64,000 nucleotides of DNA. It comes from Flavobacteriales bacterium UBA952 (lineage in GTDB: Bacteria > Bacteroidota > Bacteroidia > Flavobacteriales_D > Crocinitomicaceae). This document shows, piece by piece, positions 27,900 through 36,885 of this stretch. The position numbers and the translations under genes are program-made. Position 1 is the first letter of the stretch. Each line of letters opens with the position of its first letter. The notes under the pieces are model-generated. The model was not told the origin of the DNA. It was given only the letters and a program-made list of their open reading frames with translations, and did no database searches. Location: the NCBI GenBank assembly GCA_905182495.1, contig CAJJBU010000013.1, forward strand, positions 1 through 64,000, read 5' to 3'.

Positions 27900-29069
27900 A
27901 TGTCAGACAATCGTTATCAATCAAGAGGAGTATCAGCAGGGAAGGAAGACGTCCATAATGCCATTAAAAAAGTAGATAAAGGCCTATTTCCTCAGGCTTT
28001 TTGTAAAATTGTTCCAGACTACTTAACTGGTGATGAGGACTATTGTTGCGTGATGCATGCAGATGGTGCAGGCACGAAATCCTCATTGGCTTATATGTAC
28101 TGGAAAAAGACCGGAGATGTTAGTGTTTGGAAAGGAATTGCTCAAGATGCCCTAATCATGAATCTCGATGATTTACTTTGTGTGGGTGCTACAGGTCCTA
28201 TCCTTCTATCTTCAACCATTGGAAGAAATAAGAACCTGATCACAGGCGAGGTGCTTTCTCAAATCATTAATGGCACAGAGGAGCTTCTAGAAGACCTCAG
28301 AGGGCATGGAATTGAAATTTATTCCACAGGTGGCGAAACCGCAGATGTCGGTGATTTGGTAAGAACCATCATCGTTGATTCCACGGTCATTGCTCGAATG
28401 AAAAGAAGCGATGTGATTTCCAATGAAAACATTATTGCAGGAGATGTGATTGTAGGTTTGTCTTCTTCTGGTCAAGCAAGCTATGAAAATCAATACAATG
28501 GCGGAATGGGAAGCAACGGACTCACCAGTGCACGTCATGATGTGTTTGACAAATCATTAGCGACTGAATTTCCAGAGAGTTTTGACCCAATGATTCCAAG
28601 TGATTTAATTTATAGCGGTTCAAAACTACTCACCGATTTTATTGAAAACAGTCCTATTGATGCAGGAAAGCTCGTGCTCTCACCTACACGAACGTATGCT
28701 CCGATTATAAAAGCAATTTTAGATGCCTATAAAGGCAAAGTGCATGGTATGGTACATTGTTCTGGGGGCGCACAAACAAAAATTCTACACTTTGTTAAAA
28801 AATTACATATTATAAAGGATAATTTATTTCCAATACCACCACTTTTTGAAATGATTCAAAAAGAATCACAAACTGATTGGGAAGAAATGTATAAGGTTTT
28901 CAATATGGGACACCGCATGGAAATCTATCTCCCAGAGGAGGATGCTGCGGGAATCATTGCCGTTTCTAAAGGTTTCGGTGTGGATGCACAAATCATTGGA
29001 AGGGTTGAGAATGCTGCTAAATCGCAGGTTACCATTGATGATTCTAAAGGAAAATACATCTATCATTAG
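27900..29069 (+). CDS. purM: Phosphoribosylformylglycinamidine cyclo-ligase
   Basis: Purine synthesis step 5: FGAM to AIR with ATP. The 389-residue protein carries the PurM-type ATP-binding features: HADGAGTKSS, the metal-binding segment MNLDDLLCVGA, and GGETADVGD. This length is longer than the usual 340-350 residues, as often in Bacteroidota. It seems to be transcribed alone and is followed by a tRNA cluster. Confidence 0.93.
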   Translation: MSDNRYQSRGVSAGKEDVHNAIKKVDKGLFPQAFCKIVPDYLTGDEDYCCVMHADGAGTKSSLAYMYWKKTGDVSVWKGIAQDALIMNLDDLLCVGATGPILLSSTIGRNKNLITGEVLSQIINGTEELLEDLRGHGIEIYSTGGETADVGDLVRTIIVDSTVIARMKRSDVISNENIIAGDVIVGLSSSGQASYENQYNGGMGSNGLTSARHDVFDKSLATEFPESFDPMIPSDLIYSGSKLLTDFIENSPIDAGKLVLSPTRTYAPIIKAILDAYKGKVHGMVHCSGGAQTKILHFVKKLHIIKDNLFPIPPLFEMIQKESQTDWEEMYKVFNMGHRMEIYLPEEDAAGIIAVSKGFGVDAQIIGRVENAAKSQVTIDDSKGKYIYH

Positions 29070-29110
29070 AAAAACTTCGTTTTTTTTTTTATTACAAGCA
29101 ATAGAATCCT

Positions 29111-29118
29111 TATTTTTG
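29111..29118 (+). promoter_or_regulatory. Putative -7 element of tRNA-Ser
   Basis: TATTTTTG, 20 bases before the tRNA start. Confidence 0.55.
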
Positions 29119-29138
29119 CCCTCCGTTCATTGAACATT

Positions 29139-29227
29139 GGAGAGGTGCCTGAGTGGCCGAAAGGACTTGTTTGCTAAACAAGCGTACCCTCAACCGGGTA
29201 CCCGGGGTTCGAATCCCCGTCTCTCCG
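29139..29227 (+). tRNA. tRNA-Ser (GCT)
   Basis: A class II tRNA of 89 bases: acceptor GGAGAGG/TCTCTCC, anticodon stem CTTGT/ACAAG with loop TTGCTAA (GCT at 29173-29175), a long variable arm (GTACCC/GGGTAC) and T arm CGGGG/CCCCG. Discriminator G; CCA is not encoded. Confidence 0.97.
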
Positions 29228-29249
29228 CAAAAAAAATAATACAATTAGA

Positions 29250-29281
29250 TTGCAAAACGGAATTAAAATGACTTACTTTTG
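29250..29281 (+). promoter_or_regulatory. Putative promoter of tRNA-Pro
   Basis: TTG at 29250-29252 and TACTTTTG at 29274-29281, 21 bases apart, match the Bacteroidota -33/-7 pattern. The tRNA starts about 68 bases further on. Confidence 0.5.
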
Positions 29282-29349
29282 CACTCGAATTTGAGGATAA
29301 CGTTTCTCAAAGTCCAATTTGGAAATCTTTTAGATGATCAATTTACACT

Positions 29350-29424
29350 CGGGGTGTAGCGTAGCCCGGTCATCGCGCCTCGTTTGGGACGAGGAGGTCG
29401 CAGGTTCGAATCCTGCCACCCCGA
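29350..29424 (+). tRNA. tRNA-Pro (TGG)
   Basis: Acceptor CGGGGTG/CACCCCG, anticodon stem CCTCG/CGAGG with loop TTTGGGA (anticodon TGG at 29385-29387), T arm GCAGG/CCTGC. Discriminator A; no encoded CCA. Confidence 0.96.
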
Positions 29425-29432
29425 CATTATTT

Positions 29433-29456
29433 GGGGATGAGAGATCATCCCCTTTT
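29433..29456 (+). terminator. Terminator after tRNA-Pro
   Basis: Perfect 8-bp stem GGGGATGA / TCATCCCC with a GAGA tetraloop, followed by TTTT. It separates the next tRNA-like sequence from this promoter. Confidence 0.8.
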
Positions 29457-29509
29457 AGTTGATGGTTTTTTAACTAAAGGACTTACTCCCCTTAAAAGAG
29501 TATAGTGAG

Positions 29510-29583
29510 GGCTCAGTAGCTCAGCTGGATAGAGCACCTCCCTTCTAAGGAGGCGGTCAAAGGTTCGAATCTTGTCGGGGTCA
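29510..29583 (+). tRNA. tRNA-Arg (TCT), imperfect, possibly a chimeric pseudogene
   Basis: The D arm (GCTC/GAGC) and anticodon arm (CCTCC/GGAGG, loop CTTCTAA, anticodon TCT at 29544-29546) are perfect. The 3' part fits badly: the acceptor GGCTCAG against CGGGGTC has one A-G mismatch and two G-T pairs, and the T stem AAAGG against CTTGT has one A-G mismatch and one G-T pair. No promoter is seen; a terminator lies just upstream. The recombinase remnant on the other strand runs through this sequence, so the 3' half was probably replaced during integration. Confidence 0.7.
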
Positions 29584-29587
29584 CTCT

Positions 29588-29633
29588 AGCGGAGAATTGG
29601 TTAAAATCAACTGGTTCTCCGCTTTTTATTTTT
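29588..29633 (+). terminator. Hairpin and T tract after the tRNA-Arg sequence
   Basis: Perfect 9-bp arms AGCGGAGAA / TTCTCCGCT around an 18-base loop, followed by TTTTATTTTT. It lies inside the recombinase remnant on the other strand. Confidence 0.6.
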
Positions 29634-30062
29634 GCTAAATCCTTTGATAATAAAGGGATTGCGGAGAAAATAGAATTTACTCTTTTGGTTTGAACTTTGC
29701 CTTTTAACTTGTCGTAACCTATTCCGGATGGAAACACTAAACTTTGTATTTTCTTCTTTTGAGGTAAATCTCCAGAAGCCCAAAATTCACTAAGGTTAGA
29801 AGACATTTTTAATGCTTTATCTATTGCTATTTGAAGGTTTGAACTCGAAATTGTAGAACTGAATAAATTTGACTCCAACTTCTTTTCTTCCGATTCATAT
29901 TTTGTTTTGAATTTCTTGTAGATTTCGTTGTCAATTTCTCCAATTGCAAAGCGTTCTTCAATTGTTTCAATTTTAGTCTTTAAGAGGTTCATTTGCTTCT
30001 TTACATTTGTTTCATTCTCTCCCAGTCTTCTATTAATAGAACCTCGGCTTTTGATGTTTTTA

Positions 30063-30070
30063 TATCTTTG
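30063..30070 (+). promoter_or_regulatory. Putative -7 element of the leucine-rich-repeat gene
   Basis: TATCTTTG, 14 bases before the ATG. It lies inside the recombinase remnant, so this gene's promoter is at the junction of the scar. No clear -33 TTG is present. Confidence 0.5.
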
Positions 30071-30084
30071 ACGAAAACATAACT

Positions 30085-30921
30085 ATGAAAAATTCACTTC
30101 TCTTCTTTTTACTTTTATTGACTGCGGGTGCTTTTAGTCAAAATGTAAACATTCCAGATGCTAACTTTAAGGCATACTTGGTAGATAATATTGAGATTAA
30201 CACGAATGGTGATTCAGAAATTCAGGTCAGTGAAGCATCTTCCTTTAATTCTACTATGTATGCTAATAGCTTGTCGATTTCAGACCTAACCGGTATTGAA
30301 GCTTTTACAGCATTAACTTTATTAAAGTGCAATGATAATCAGCTTACAAGTCTCGATGTAAGTCAGAATATTTCTTTAACGTCATTGAATTGCAATGTCA
30401 ATCAGCTAACAAGTCTAAACCTAAATCAGAATATTGCTTTAATTTCATTGAATTGCAATGAAAATCAGATTACAAGTTTAGACCTAAGTCAGAATATGGC
30501 TTTAGAAGATCTGAGCTGTGGGTCTAATCAACTTACAAGTCTAGATGTAAGTCAGAATACGGCTTTGTATGTCTTGTGGTGTCCCGAGAACCAACTCTCT
30601 TGCCTAAATGTTAGTAATGGAAATAACATCAACTTTTGGCAAATGTATGCATCCGATAATCCCGATTTATCCTGTATCGAAGTAGATGATGAAAATTGGG
30701 CAACAACTAATTGGGGAGATGATTCCCCAATCTCATATAGTGAAGACTGCAATAACGATTGTTCTACATCAACAGTAGGAATAACCGAAATCACAAGCTC
30801 CAAAACCCGCATCCAAATTCTTGACATGTTGGGTAGAGAAACCTCCTTTCAATCAAACACACCTCTTATCTATGTCTATGATGATGGGAGCACAGAGAAG
30901 GTGTATCGTGTTTCGTTTTAA
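30085..30921 (+). CDS. Secreted leucine-rich-repeat protein with a short T9SS-like C-terminus
   Basis: A 278-residue exported protein. Signal peptide 1-18, a short N-terminal region (INTNGDSEIQVSEA), then about five internalin-like repeats of 21 residues, each with LTSLDVSQN and LxxLxCxxNQ (residues about 75-180). The end (STVGITEITSSKTRIQILDM, GRETSF, IYVYDDGSTEKVYRVSF) is a short T9SS type A-like tail. The repeats probably bind protein or sugar at the surface. Its tail shares DNA with three decayed fragments near 19-21 kb. Confidence 0.8.
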   Translation: MKNSLLFFLLLLTAGAFSQNVNIPDANFKAYLVDNIEINTNGDSEIQVSEASSFNSTMYANSLSISDLTGIEAFTALTLLKCNDNQLTSLDVSQNISLTSLNCNVNQLTSLNLNQNIALISLNCNENQITSLDLSQNMALEDLSCGSNQLTSLDVSQNTALYVLWCPENQLSCLNVSNGNNINFWQMYASDNPDLSCIEVDDENWATTNWGDDSPISYSEDCNNDCSTSTVGITEITSSKTRIQILDMLGRETSFQSNTPLIYVYDDGSTEKVYRVSF

Positions 30922-30937
30922 AAAACCACATTCAAAC

Positions 30938-31243
30938 ATGAATATTTTTCAATCCTTAAAAAACAAGTTTTTTGGAGCGCCTATTGACTTCACTGCACTC
31001 GTGAAAGATGGAGCCATTATTGTAGATGTGCGATCTCCTCAGGAGTTTAAATCAGGGCATGCGAAAAAAAGTAAAAACATTCCCTTACCTGAATTGAAAT
31101 CAAAAATAACATCCCTCAAAGGTAAAGCGGTCTTATTGGTTTGTAAATCTGGTGCAAGAGCTGGAATGGCAAAATCGATCCTTAAGAGTGAGGGTGTTGT
31201 TGCCCACAATCTGGGGGCTTGGCAAAAGGCTCATGATTTATAA
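30938..31243 (+). CDS. Single-domain rhodanese
   Basis: A 101-residue sulfurtransferase-like protein. ATG 30938 is preferred over an upstream frame that overlaps the previous gene. The active-site loop has Cys69 in CKSGARAG, and the DVRSPQEFKSGH segment is typical. Such small rhodaneses carry persulfide sulfur in the cytosol; the acceptor is unknown. It lies 16 bases after the leucine-rich-repeat gene on the same strand. Confidence 0.9.
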   Translation: MNIFQSLKNKFFGAPIDFTALVKDGAIIVDVRSPQEFKSGHAKKSKNIPLPELKSKITSLKGKAVLLVCKSGARAGMAKSILKSEGVVAHNLGAWQKAHDL

Positions 31244-31267
31244 ATCATAAAAAGAGGTCCTTATTAG

Positions 31268-32011
31268 CTACACCCATGAATAAGTAATCCCTATAACGTC
31301 TTCTAGGTTAACCACAGCATGGTGGCAGCCGGCCGGAATATATACGACTTCCTTTTCATGTTGAATAAACACCTGTAACTCATCCAATACTCCAGGCTCA
31401 GAGAGCTCCGTATAGGCATCAAGAAACCATTGCATTGCGCTTGTTTTGATCTGACCGTAGCGCATGTTTTTTGTCTCTACAAATCGATTGTTTTTATCGG
31501 AATAAGGAAACATAATCCACAGCTTTTTGCCTGAGACAAGATAATTGAGGGCTTCTGAATGAATATGTAAATGCGTTCCAGAGTACTTCCCTCCAGCGAA
31601 GAGTCTTGAAATTCTTAAATCACGGATCGTCTTTTTTTTGAAAAAAGAGGGTATTGGTATTAGCTGCGGAATTAAGGAACATGCAATAGGATCCTTAAGA
31701 ATATTATGAAAAACATATTTACGATTATCCTTTGGCATTACGCGCTTTATGAATTCATCAAAACTCAATGATCCCACGAGTTTTGTAGCCTCGCCTGATG
31801 CGGCATACTGTACTTCGACCTCCTTCAGCTTGGAGCAGAACGGTCCTTCAGCAATCAAATCTGGCATGGTCAATAAATGAACCTTTTTCTTTAAAGAACT
31901 TAGGTTTTTGATTGTGCTGTACTCTCTTTGTAAAGGAGTCAATAGCGAAATCCCTTCGAGGTATTGCCCAAAGCGCTTCTCACTATTTTTCTTTTTAAAA
32001 ATTCCAAACAT
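31268..32011 (-). CDS. JmjC/cupin-like dioxygenase-family protein
   Basis: A 247-residue protein with a cupin_8/JmjC-type core in its second half. A likely iron site is His in GTHLHIHSEALN (near residue 145) and a second His in GCHHAVVN (near 230); the strands IPAGCHHAVVNLE and GKKLWIMFPYSD are typical of this group. Such proteins use iron and 2-oxoglutarate to hydroxylate proteins or small molecules. The substrate is unknown. Convergent with the rhodanese gene. Confidence 0.72.
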   Translation of the reverse strand: MFGIFKKKNSEKRFGQYLEGISLLTPLQREYSTIKNLSSLKKKVHLLTMPDLIAEGPFCSKLKEVEVQYAASGEATKLVGSLSFDEFIKRVMPKDNRKYVFHNILKDPIACSLIPQLIPIPSFFKKKTIRDLRISRLFAGGKYSGTHLHIHSEALNYLVSGKKLWIMFPYSDKNNRFVETKNMRYGQIKTSAMQWFLDAYTELSEPGVLDELQVFIQHEKEVVYIPAGCHHAVVNLEDVIGITYSWV

Positions 32012-32308
32012 GACTCAAAAATCGATTTGCTCTAAAATACAAAAAAGGCTAAACCAAAAACCGAAACGGGGCAGGTTTGTCATTTGGCTTATCCGCGTAA
32101 ATACCAAAGGCAGTCATTTGATACTTAGGGATGTATAATCTACCGGAATTCCAAGTTAAATGCCGACCACCACAAATTCATCGGTACTGTTTTACTTTTG
32201 GAACTACTCAAAATACGATAGCATCCATTTAAAGAAAGAAAAAGTAAGGCTGATCGTTGCGTCATTAATAGCTTTCTCCCTATCTTTAGGCCAGCTAAAC
32301 TACAATTA

Positions 32309-35023
32309 ATGCATCGCCTTTTAACCTTTTTCCTGCTTTTAGGAATGTGTAAAACAACCTTTGCCCAATTGGTTTTTGCTGAACTCCTCGGCGATCCAGT
32401 GAATACGGCCGGGTGGAATTTGACCGGTGCAGCTTTTATTGGAGATACATGGGGGGATCCTAATGCTGATTTTGATGAAGTTATTCTAACCAACCAAACG
32501 AACACAAGCAGTGGTGGTGTCTTTTTCACAGAGCCCCTGGATTTATCTACTTGTAACCAATGGCATGTCGATTTTGATTTTCGTGCTTGGGAAGGTAACG
32601 GTGCTGATGGCTTGGCCTTCTGCTTTTTAGACGTCCCTCCTACCGGCTTTGTTTCTGGCGGTGGTGTTGGTATTCCGTCAACAGCGAACGGGATAAAAGT
32701 AGTCTTCGACACTTATAATAACTGGGGAGGGGCAAATCCAGCGCTTCAAATCTACAGCGGAAGTGGCTATAATGAAAACCCTGTCATTTCACCGGGTATT
32801 GTATTTCTAGATAATATCGGTGGTAACTTGAGCTTTATTCGTTCAAACGCCTACAATTCTGCGACAATTACTTATAACAATGGTAACATAACTTTAACCG
32901 TCAATGGTACACTTTACTTGAATACCTTCTTTCCAGTTAACTTCGCCGGTTACATGGGCTTTACAGCAAGCACTGGAGGGCTTAATGACAAACACTCCAT
33001 CAAAAATGTTCGAATTTTTGCTGACCTTCCTGAATCTAATGCGGGAAGTGACATTTCAATATGTAATGGGGAATCGGTACAAATTGGAGGGCCTAATGAC
33101 CCCAACAACACTTATTCATGGACCTCAACGGATTTTCTTGACGACCCTTTTCTTTCCAATCCAACCGCAACTCTTGTCAATAATACGAATGCACTTATCG
33201 TACAACAGTATATCGTTGAAACTCTAATTACTGCAAATACTGGCGCATGTCCTGATTATGATACAGTTAATGTTACCGTTTTTCCTTCGGATACAAGTAT
33301 TGAAAACATTTCCATCTGTGAAGGTCTCCTTCCTTTTGATTGGAATGGGTTGAGCCTCAACTCATCTATTAGCGAGACATTAAACCTACTTTCTATCAAC
33401 AATTGTGATTCTGTAGCAATTTTAAATCTAATAGTCAACCTCACTAGTAGCAGTTCAAATGATACCACTGTTTGTGATACAGAAATCCCCTTTTTTTGGA
33501 ATGGCTTGAACATTGATGACGCAGGTACTTTTTCTACCATTCTTATAAATGAAGCCGGCTGCGATTCGATAACTACCTTAAATGTCACTATAAATCCTAC
33601 CTTAACGAGCGTGGCTGACACAATAGTATGTGCTACCCAAGTGCCCTTTAATTGGAACGGATTAACCTTTAATACGACAGGTTCTCAGACTGCAATCTTA
33701 ACGAGTTTAGTTACTGGGTGTGATTCCCTTGTGTCCTTAAATTTAATCGTACAACCTACTTTAACGACTATTACAGACTCTATTGTTTGTGAAACAGAAT
33801 TGCCTTTTATTTGGAATGGCTTGACCTTTAACGCTGAGGGGCAACAAGAGGCAACACTGCTGAGCCTCGTCACTGGGTGTGATTCACTAGCGACCTTAAG
33901 CCTTATTGTAAATCCAACGCTAACAAGCACAAGTGATATTGTCATTTGTGACCATCAGACCCCTTTTGATTGGAATGGTCTTCAACTTACCGAATCAGGC
34001 ACAAGTACGGTAACGCTCCAAAGTACGGTCACTGGATGTGACTCGATTGCGACCTTGAATTTACTTGTAAACCCCACCTTAACAAGCGATACTGACACGA
34101 CAGTATGTAGTTCAGAGCTCCCTTTTGATTGGAATGGATTGACTTTTTCTACTGCCGGGTCACAAACTGCAAGTTTAACAAGTTTAGTTACTGGGTGTGA
34201 TTCTTTAGCAAGCTTAAATTGCAATATGATTAATGTTCCCGAGCTTGAAATTGTAGTTAGTGCCAATGGCGGGTGTGTTCCAATCAGTATCAACATCTCT
34301 AATCCATTTGCCACTGTAAATAGCTTATGTGAATGGGAAATCAGTAATGGTGCCAATTTTAGCACCTGCAGTAACATCATCTCATTTACAGCTGCGGGGT
34401 GCTACGACATTACGCTCACAAGTACTGAGATGGGGTGCACCTCGGCAATTTTAGAAACGGATATAATTTGTCTTGATGCGAAACCTGTTGCAGATTTCAC
34501 CGCTGCCCCAGCGGTAATTACGCTTAGTAGCCAGTGGGTTCAATTTTACAATTCATCATCCTTTTCGGCAACAAACTTTGCATGGGATTTTGGTGATGAT
34601 GAATTTTCTAATGATGAAAACCCGCAACATGAATATGTAAATAATTCAATCGGATATTTGGCCAGCTTGATTGCTAGTACGAATCAAGGTTGCGCCGATA
34701 CCGCCTCTCTCTTCATAGAATGTAAAGAAGAACCGATTATATTTATTCCCAATACTTTTACTCCAGATGGAGACCAATACAACCAATATTTCATACCTAG
34801 AATTCCACCATCGATTGACGCATTCAACTACACCCTTTGGATATACAACCGATGGGGCGAATTGATTTTTGAATCGCATCAAATTGACATCGGGTGGGAC
34901 GGTACTTATGGATCTGCGGGCATGGATGTAAAGGAAGGCTCTTATATTTGGAAAATAGTCTATAAGCTACCTGATACGGATGAGAGAAAAACAATTTCTG
35001 GACATGTAAACCTCATTCGCTAA
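32309..35023 (+). CDS. T9SS type-B cargo with lectin-like domain and six 51-residue repeats
   Basis: A 904-residue surface protein. Signal peptide 1-20. Residues 22-235 match a legume/L-type lectin-like sandwich (WHVDFDFRAWEGNGADGLAF, GIKVVFDTYNN). Residues about 330-640 hold six repeats with PFxWNGL and GCDS motifs. A PKD-like domain (about 715-800, FAWDFGDDEFSNDENP) precedes a gliding-motility-associated (type B) C-terminal domain with IPNTFTPDGDQYN and YNRWGE. It is probably a repeat-rich adhesin exported through T9SS. Confidence 0.88.
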   Translation: MHRLLTFFLLLGMCKTTFAQLVFAELLGDPVNTAGWNLTGAAFIGDTWGDPNADFDEVILTNQTNTSSGGVFFTEPLDLSTCNQWHVDFDFRAWEGNGADGLAFCFLDVPPTGFVSGGGVGIPSTANGIKVVFDTYNNWGGANPALQIYSGSGYNENPVISPGIVFLDNIGGNLSFIRSNAYNSATITYNNGNITLTVNGTLYLNTFFPVNFAGYMGFTASTGGLNDKHSIKNVRIFADLPESNAGSDISICNGESVQIGGPNDPNNTYSWTSTDFLDDPFLSNPTATLVNNTNALIVQQYIVETLITANTGACPDYDTVNVTVFPSDTSIENISICEGLLPFDWNGLSLNSSISETLNLLSINNCDSVAILNLIVNLTSSSSNDTTVCDTEIPFFWNGLNIDDAGTFSTILINEAGCDSITTLNVTINPTLTSVADTIVCATQVPFNWNGLTFNTTGSQTAILTSLVTGCDSLVSLNLIVQPTLTTITDSIVCETELPFIWNGLTFNAEGQQEATLLSLVTGCDSLATLSLIVNPTLTSTSDIVICDHQTPFDWNGLQLTESGTSTVTLQSTVTGCDSIATLNLLVNPTLTSDTDTTVCSSELPFDWNGLTFSTAGSQTASLTSLVTGCDSLASLNCNMINVPELEIVVSANGGCVPISINISNPFATVNSLCEWEISNGANFSTCSNIISFTAAGCYDITLTSTEMGCTSAILETDIICLDAKPVADFTAAPAVITLSSQWVQFYNSSSFSATNFAWDFGDDEFSNDENPQHEYVNNSIGYLASLIASTNQGCADTASLFIECKEEPIIFIPNTFTPDGDQYNQYFIPRIPPSIDAFNYTLWIYNRWGELIFESHQIDIGWDGTYGSAGMDVKEGSYIWKIVYKLPDTDERKTISGHVNLIR
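33305..34232 (+). repeat. Six tandem ~150-bp repeats in the lectin/type-B gene
   Basis: Each unit encodes about 51 residues: xxICxxxxPFxWNGLxx...GCDSxxxLNLxVNPTLTS. The last four units are closest in sequence, with LTSLVTGCDSL shared by units 3 and 6. Such repeats may vary in number between strains. Confidence 0.85.
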
Positions 35024-35096
35024 ACCCGATCTGTATTAGGCAATTAAACCAAAAAAAAATCGTTAATCAGGGAGAATTCTCTAAAGCTTAGTACGT

Positions 35097-36695
35097 ATGT
35101 TTTCAAAATCAATCCCCTTATTCTTATTTTTATTTCAATTCTCGGTTTTAGCATATGCACAGCTTACGACCTCAAACCTCCCCATCATCAGTATCACTAC
35201 AGCGGACGAAATTCCTGATGAGCCTAAAATTATTGGGGCCATGGGAATCATTTATGATACAAATGGCGGTATGAATTCGATAAACGATCCCTTTAACCAC
35301 TACAACGGAAATATTGGAATTGAAACAAGAGGTAATTCAACGCAAGGTTTTGACAAAAAGACGTATTCTCTCGAATTGCGCAATGCTGCAAATGAAGATA
35401 CGAGTGTCAATCTATTTGGAATGGGTAGTGAAGAAGATTGGATCCTGCATGCCATGGTGATCGATAAATCTCAGGTAAGAATACCAATGAGTTTTCACCT
35501 TGCACAGCGCATGGGCCAATACGCGACAGAGTTCAAATACGTCGAGCTCCTAATCAATGGTGATTATCGAGGCACATATATTCTTGTGGAAAAAATAAAA
35601 CGAGACGATGATCGTGTTGATATCGCAAAATTAGACGCGGACGACCTTGCAGGAGATTCCCTGACGGGAGGTTATATATTAAGAATGGACTGGTTAGACA
35701 ATCCACAGGGTTTTGAATCCGATTACAATTCGCAGGGAGGAAATCCAATGTTCTATCAGTGGTACTATCCCAAAGCGGAGAACATAAAACCGCAGCAGGC
35801 TAATTATATCAAAGACTGGATGTCTACATTTGAAGAAGCCCTATATTCAGATGACTACGAGAATGATCAAGGCATCAGATATACAGACTATATCGATGTG
35901 AATTCCTTTACAGATTTCTTATTAATCAATGAATTCAGTAAAAACGCAGACGGTTACAAGCTAAGCTCCTACGTGCACAAAGACAAAGACAGCAAGGGAG
36001 GAAAACTGGTCGCAGGCCCCATTTGGGATTTTGACCAGACCTATGGTGTTTCCTTAATTTGCTCCAATAACATTCCAAATGGATGGACCTACCTTCAAAA
36101 CCAAGATTGTTGGGATCTCGAATCCATGCCGATGTGGTGGCAAAACATGATGGAAGATCCTTTGTTTCAAAACCGTCTGAAATGTCGTTGGACAAATTTT
36201 CGTCAGTCCTTTATGCATACAGATAGCGTTATCAATTGGATTTTGGAAGACACAACCTACCTCTCTGATGCCCTACAAAGAAACTTTCAAAAATGGGACG
36301 ATTTTATCGGTGAATCTATTTGGATAGAACCGGATCCGATCCCACAATCCTATGAAGAAGAGATTAGCACAATGATTTCCTGGATTACAAACAGACTCAA
36401 TTGGATGGATGCCAACATGCCGGGAGACTGCGCTCAGGATAATCTTTCTACAAATACAATTAGTATTGGAAATAAGATAAGATTCTATCCCAATCCGACT
36501 AAAGATCTAATACATATTGAATGCCCTATAAATAGTAGGATACTCATTCTTGATCTACATGGAAAAGGCTTCAAAGAAGTCTATTCCGAGGGCGGATATT
36601 CAAGTATAGATTTGAGCACATTAAGTCCCGGTGCTTATTTCGTCAGTATTGAAAACCTACTTGGTCGCGTGACTCATAAAGTAATACGCCAATAG
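35097..36695 (+). CDS. CotH-like kinase-family protein with T9SS sorting domain
   Basis: A 532-residue exported protein. Signal peptide 1-21. Residues 30-430 form a CotH domain: IETRGNSTQGFDKKTYSLEL, the lysine-rich strand YRGTYILVEKIKRD and the metal-binding GPIWDFDQTYG segment are characteristic. Residues 450-532 are a T9SS type A domain (FYPNPTKDLIH). CotH proteins of spore formers phosphorylate proteins; secreted bacterial CotH proteins occur in Bacteroidota, often with unknown targets. It follows the lectin-type cargo on the same strand. Confidence 0.87.
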   Translation: MFSKSIPLFLFLFQFSVLAYAQLTTSNLPIISITTADEIPDEPKIIGAMGIIYDTNGGMNSINDPFNHYNGNIGIETRGNSTQGFDKKTYSLELRNAANEDTSVNLFGMGSEEDWILHAMVIDKSQVRIPMSFHLAQRMGQYATEFKYVELLINGDYRGTYILVEKIKRDDDRVDIAKLDADDLAGDSLTGGYILRMDWLDNPQGFESDYNSQGGNPMFYQWYYPKAENIKPQQANYIKDWMSTFEEALYSDDYENDQGIRYTDYIDVNSFTDFLLINEFSKNADGYKLSSYVHKDKDSKGGKLVAGPIWDFDQTYGVSLICSNNIPNGWTYLQNQDCWDLESMPMWWQNMMEDPLFQNRLKCRWTNFRQSFMHTDSVINWILEDTTYLSDALQRNFQKWDDFIGESIWIEPDPIPQSYEEEISTMISWITNRLNWMDANMPGDCAQDNLSTNTISIGNKIRFYPNPTKDLIHIECPINSRILILDLHGKGFKEVYSEGGYSSIDLSTLSPGAYFVSIENLLGRVTHKVIRQ

Positions 36696-36885
36696 CGTTT
36701 CGTGACAATTAGATTGAGCTAAATAAAATAACAAAATTTTCAGAAGCCCTCCTTGTTTTATCCGATAAGCCGACTTGTATTACAAGCTAATCTAAGTTTC
36801 CTCATCAAGAAAAATAAAGTCTACGTCACTTGATAATTAAAAGCACAATTATGTTATTTTCGTAGCATCAATTAAAAAAAATATC

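Larger units (their letters stand above)
29513..30082 (-). pseudogene. C-terminal remnant of a large serine recombinase
   Basis: The frame is open from just after TAG (30083-30085) to TGA at 29513. It shows the coiled-coil and end of a Bacteroidota large serine recombinase: INRRLGENETNVKKQ, the ETIEERFAIGEIDNEIYKKF helix, the KKKIQSLVFPSGI strand and RVNSIFSAIPLL. The catalytic domain, zinc ribbon and start are missing; the first ATG is at 29992. The last residues (TRFEPLTASLEGRCSIQLSY) are translated from the antisense of the tRNA-Arg, the mark of integration into a tRNA. It is the leftover of an integrated element. Confidence 0.82.

Noticed and set aside
30821-30937. Extended start of the rhodanese gene inside the leucine-rich-repeat gene
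   Set aside because: The extra residues are the other frame of the upstream gene's tail; ATG 30938 gives the usual rhodanese start.
32140-34380. Minus-strand open frames over the lectin/type-B gene and its repeats
   Set aside because: They are the antisense of the repeat codons (for example SLSVSGHPL-like strings) and overlap a strongly supported cargo gene.
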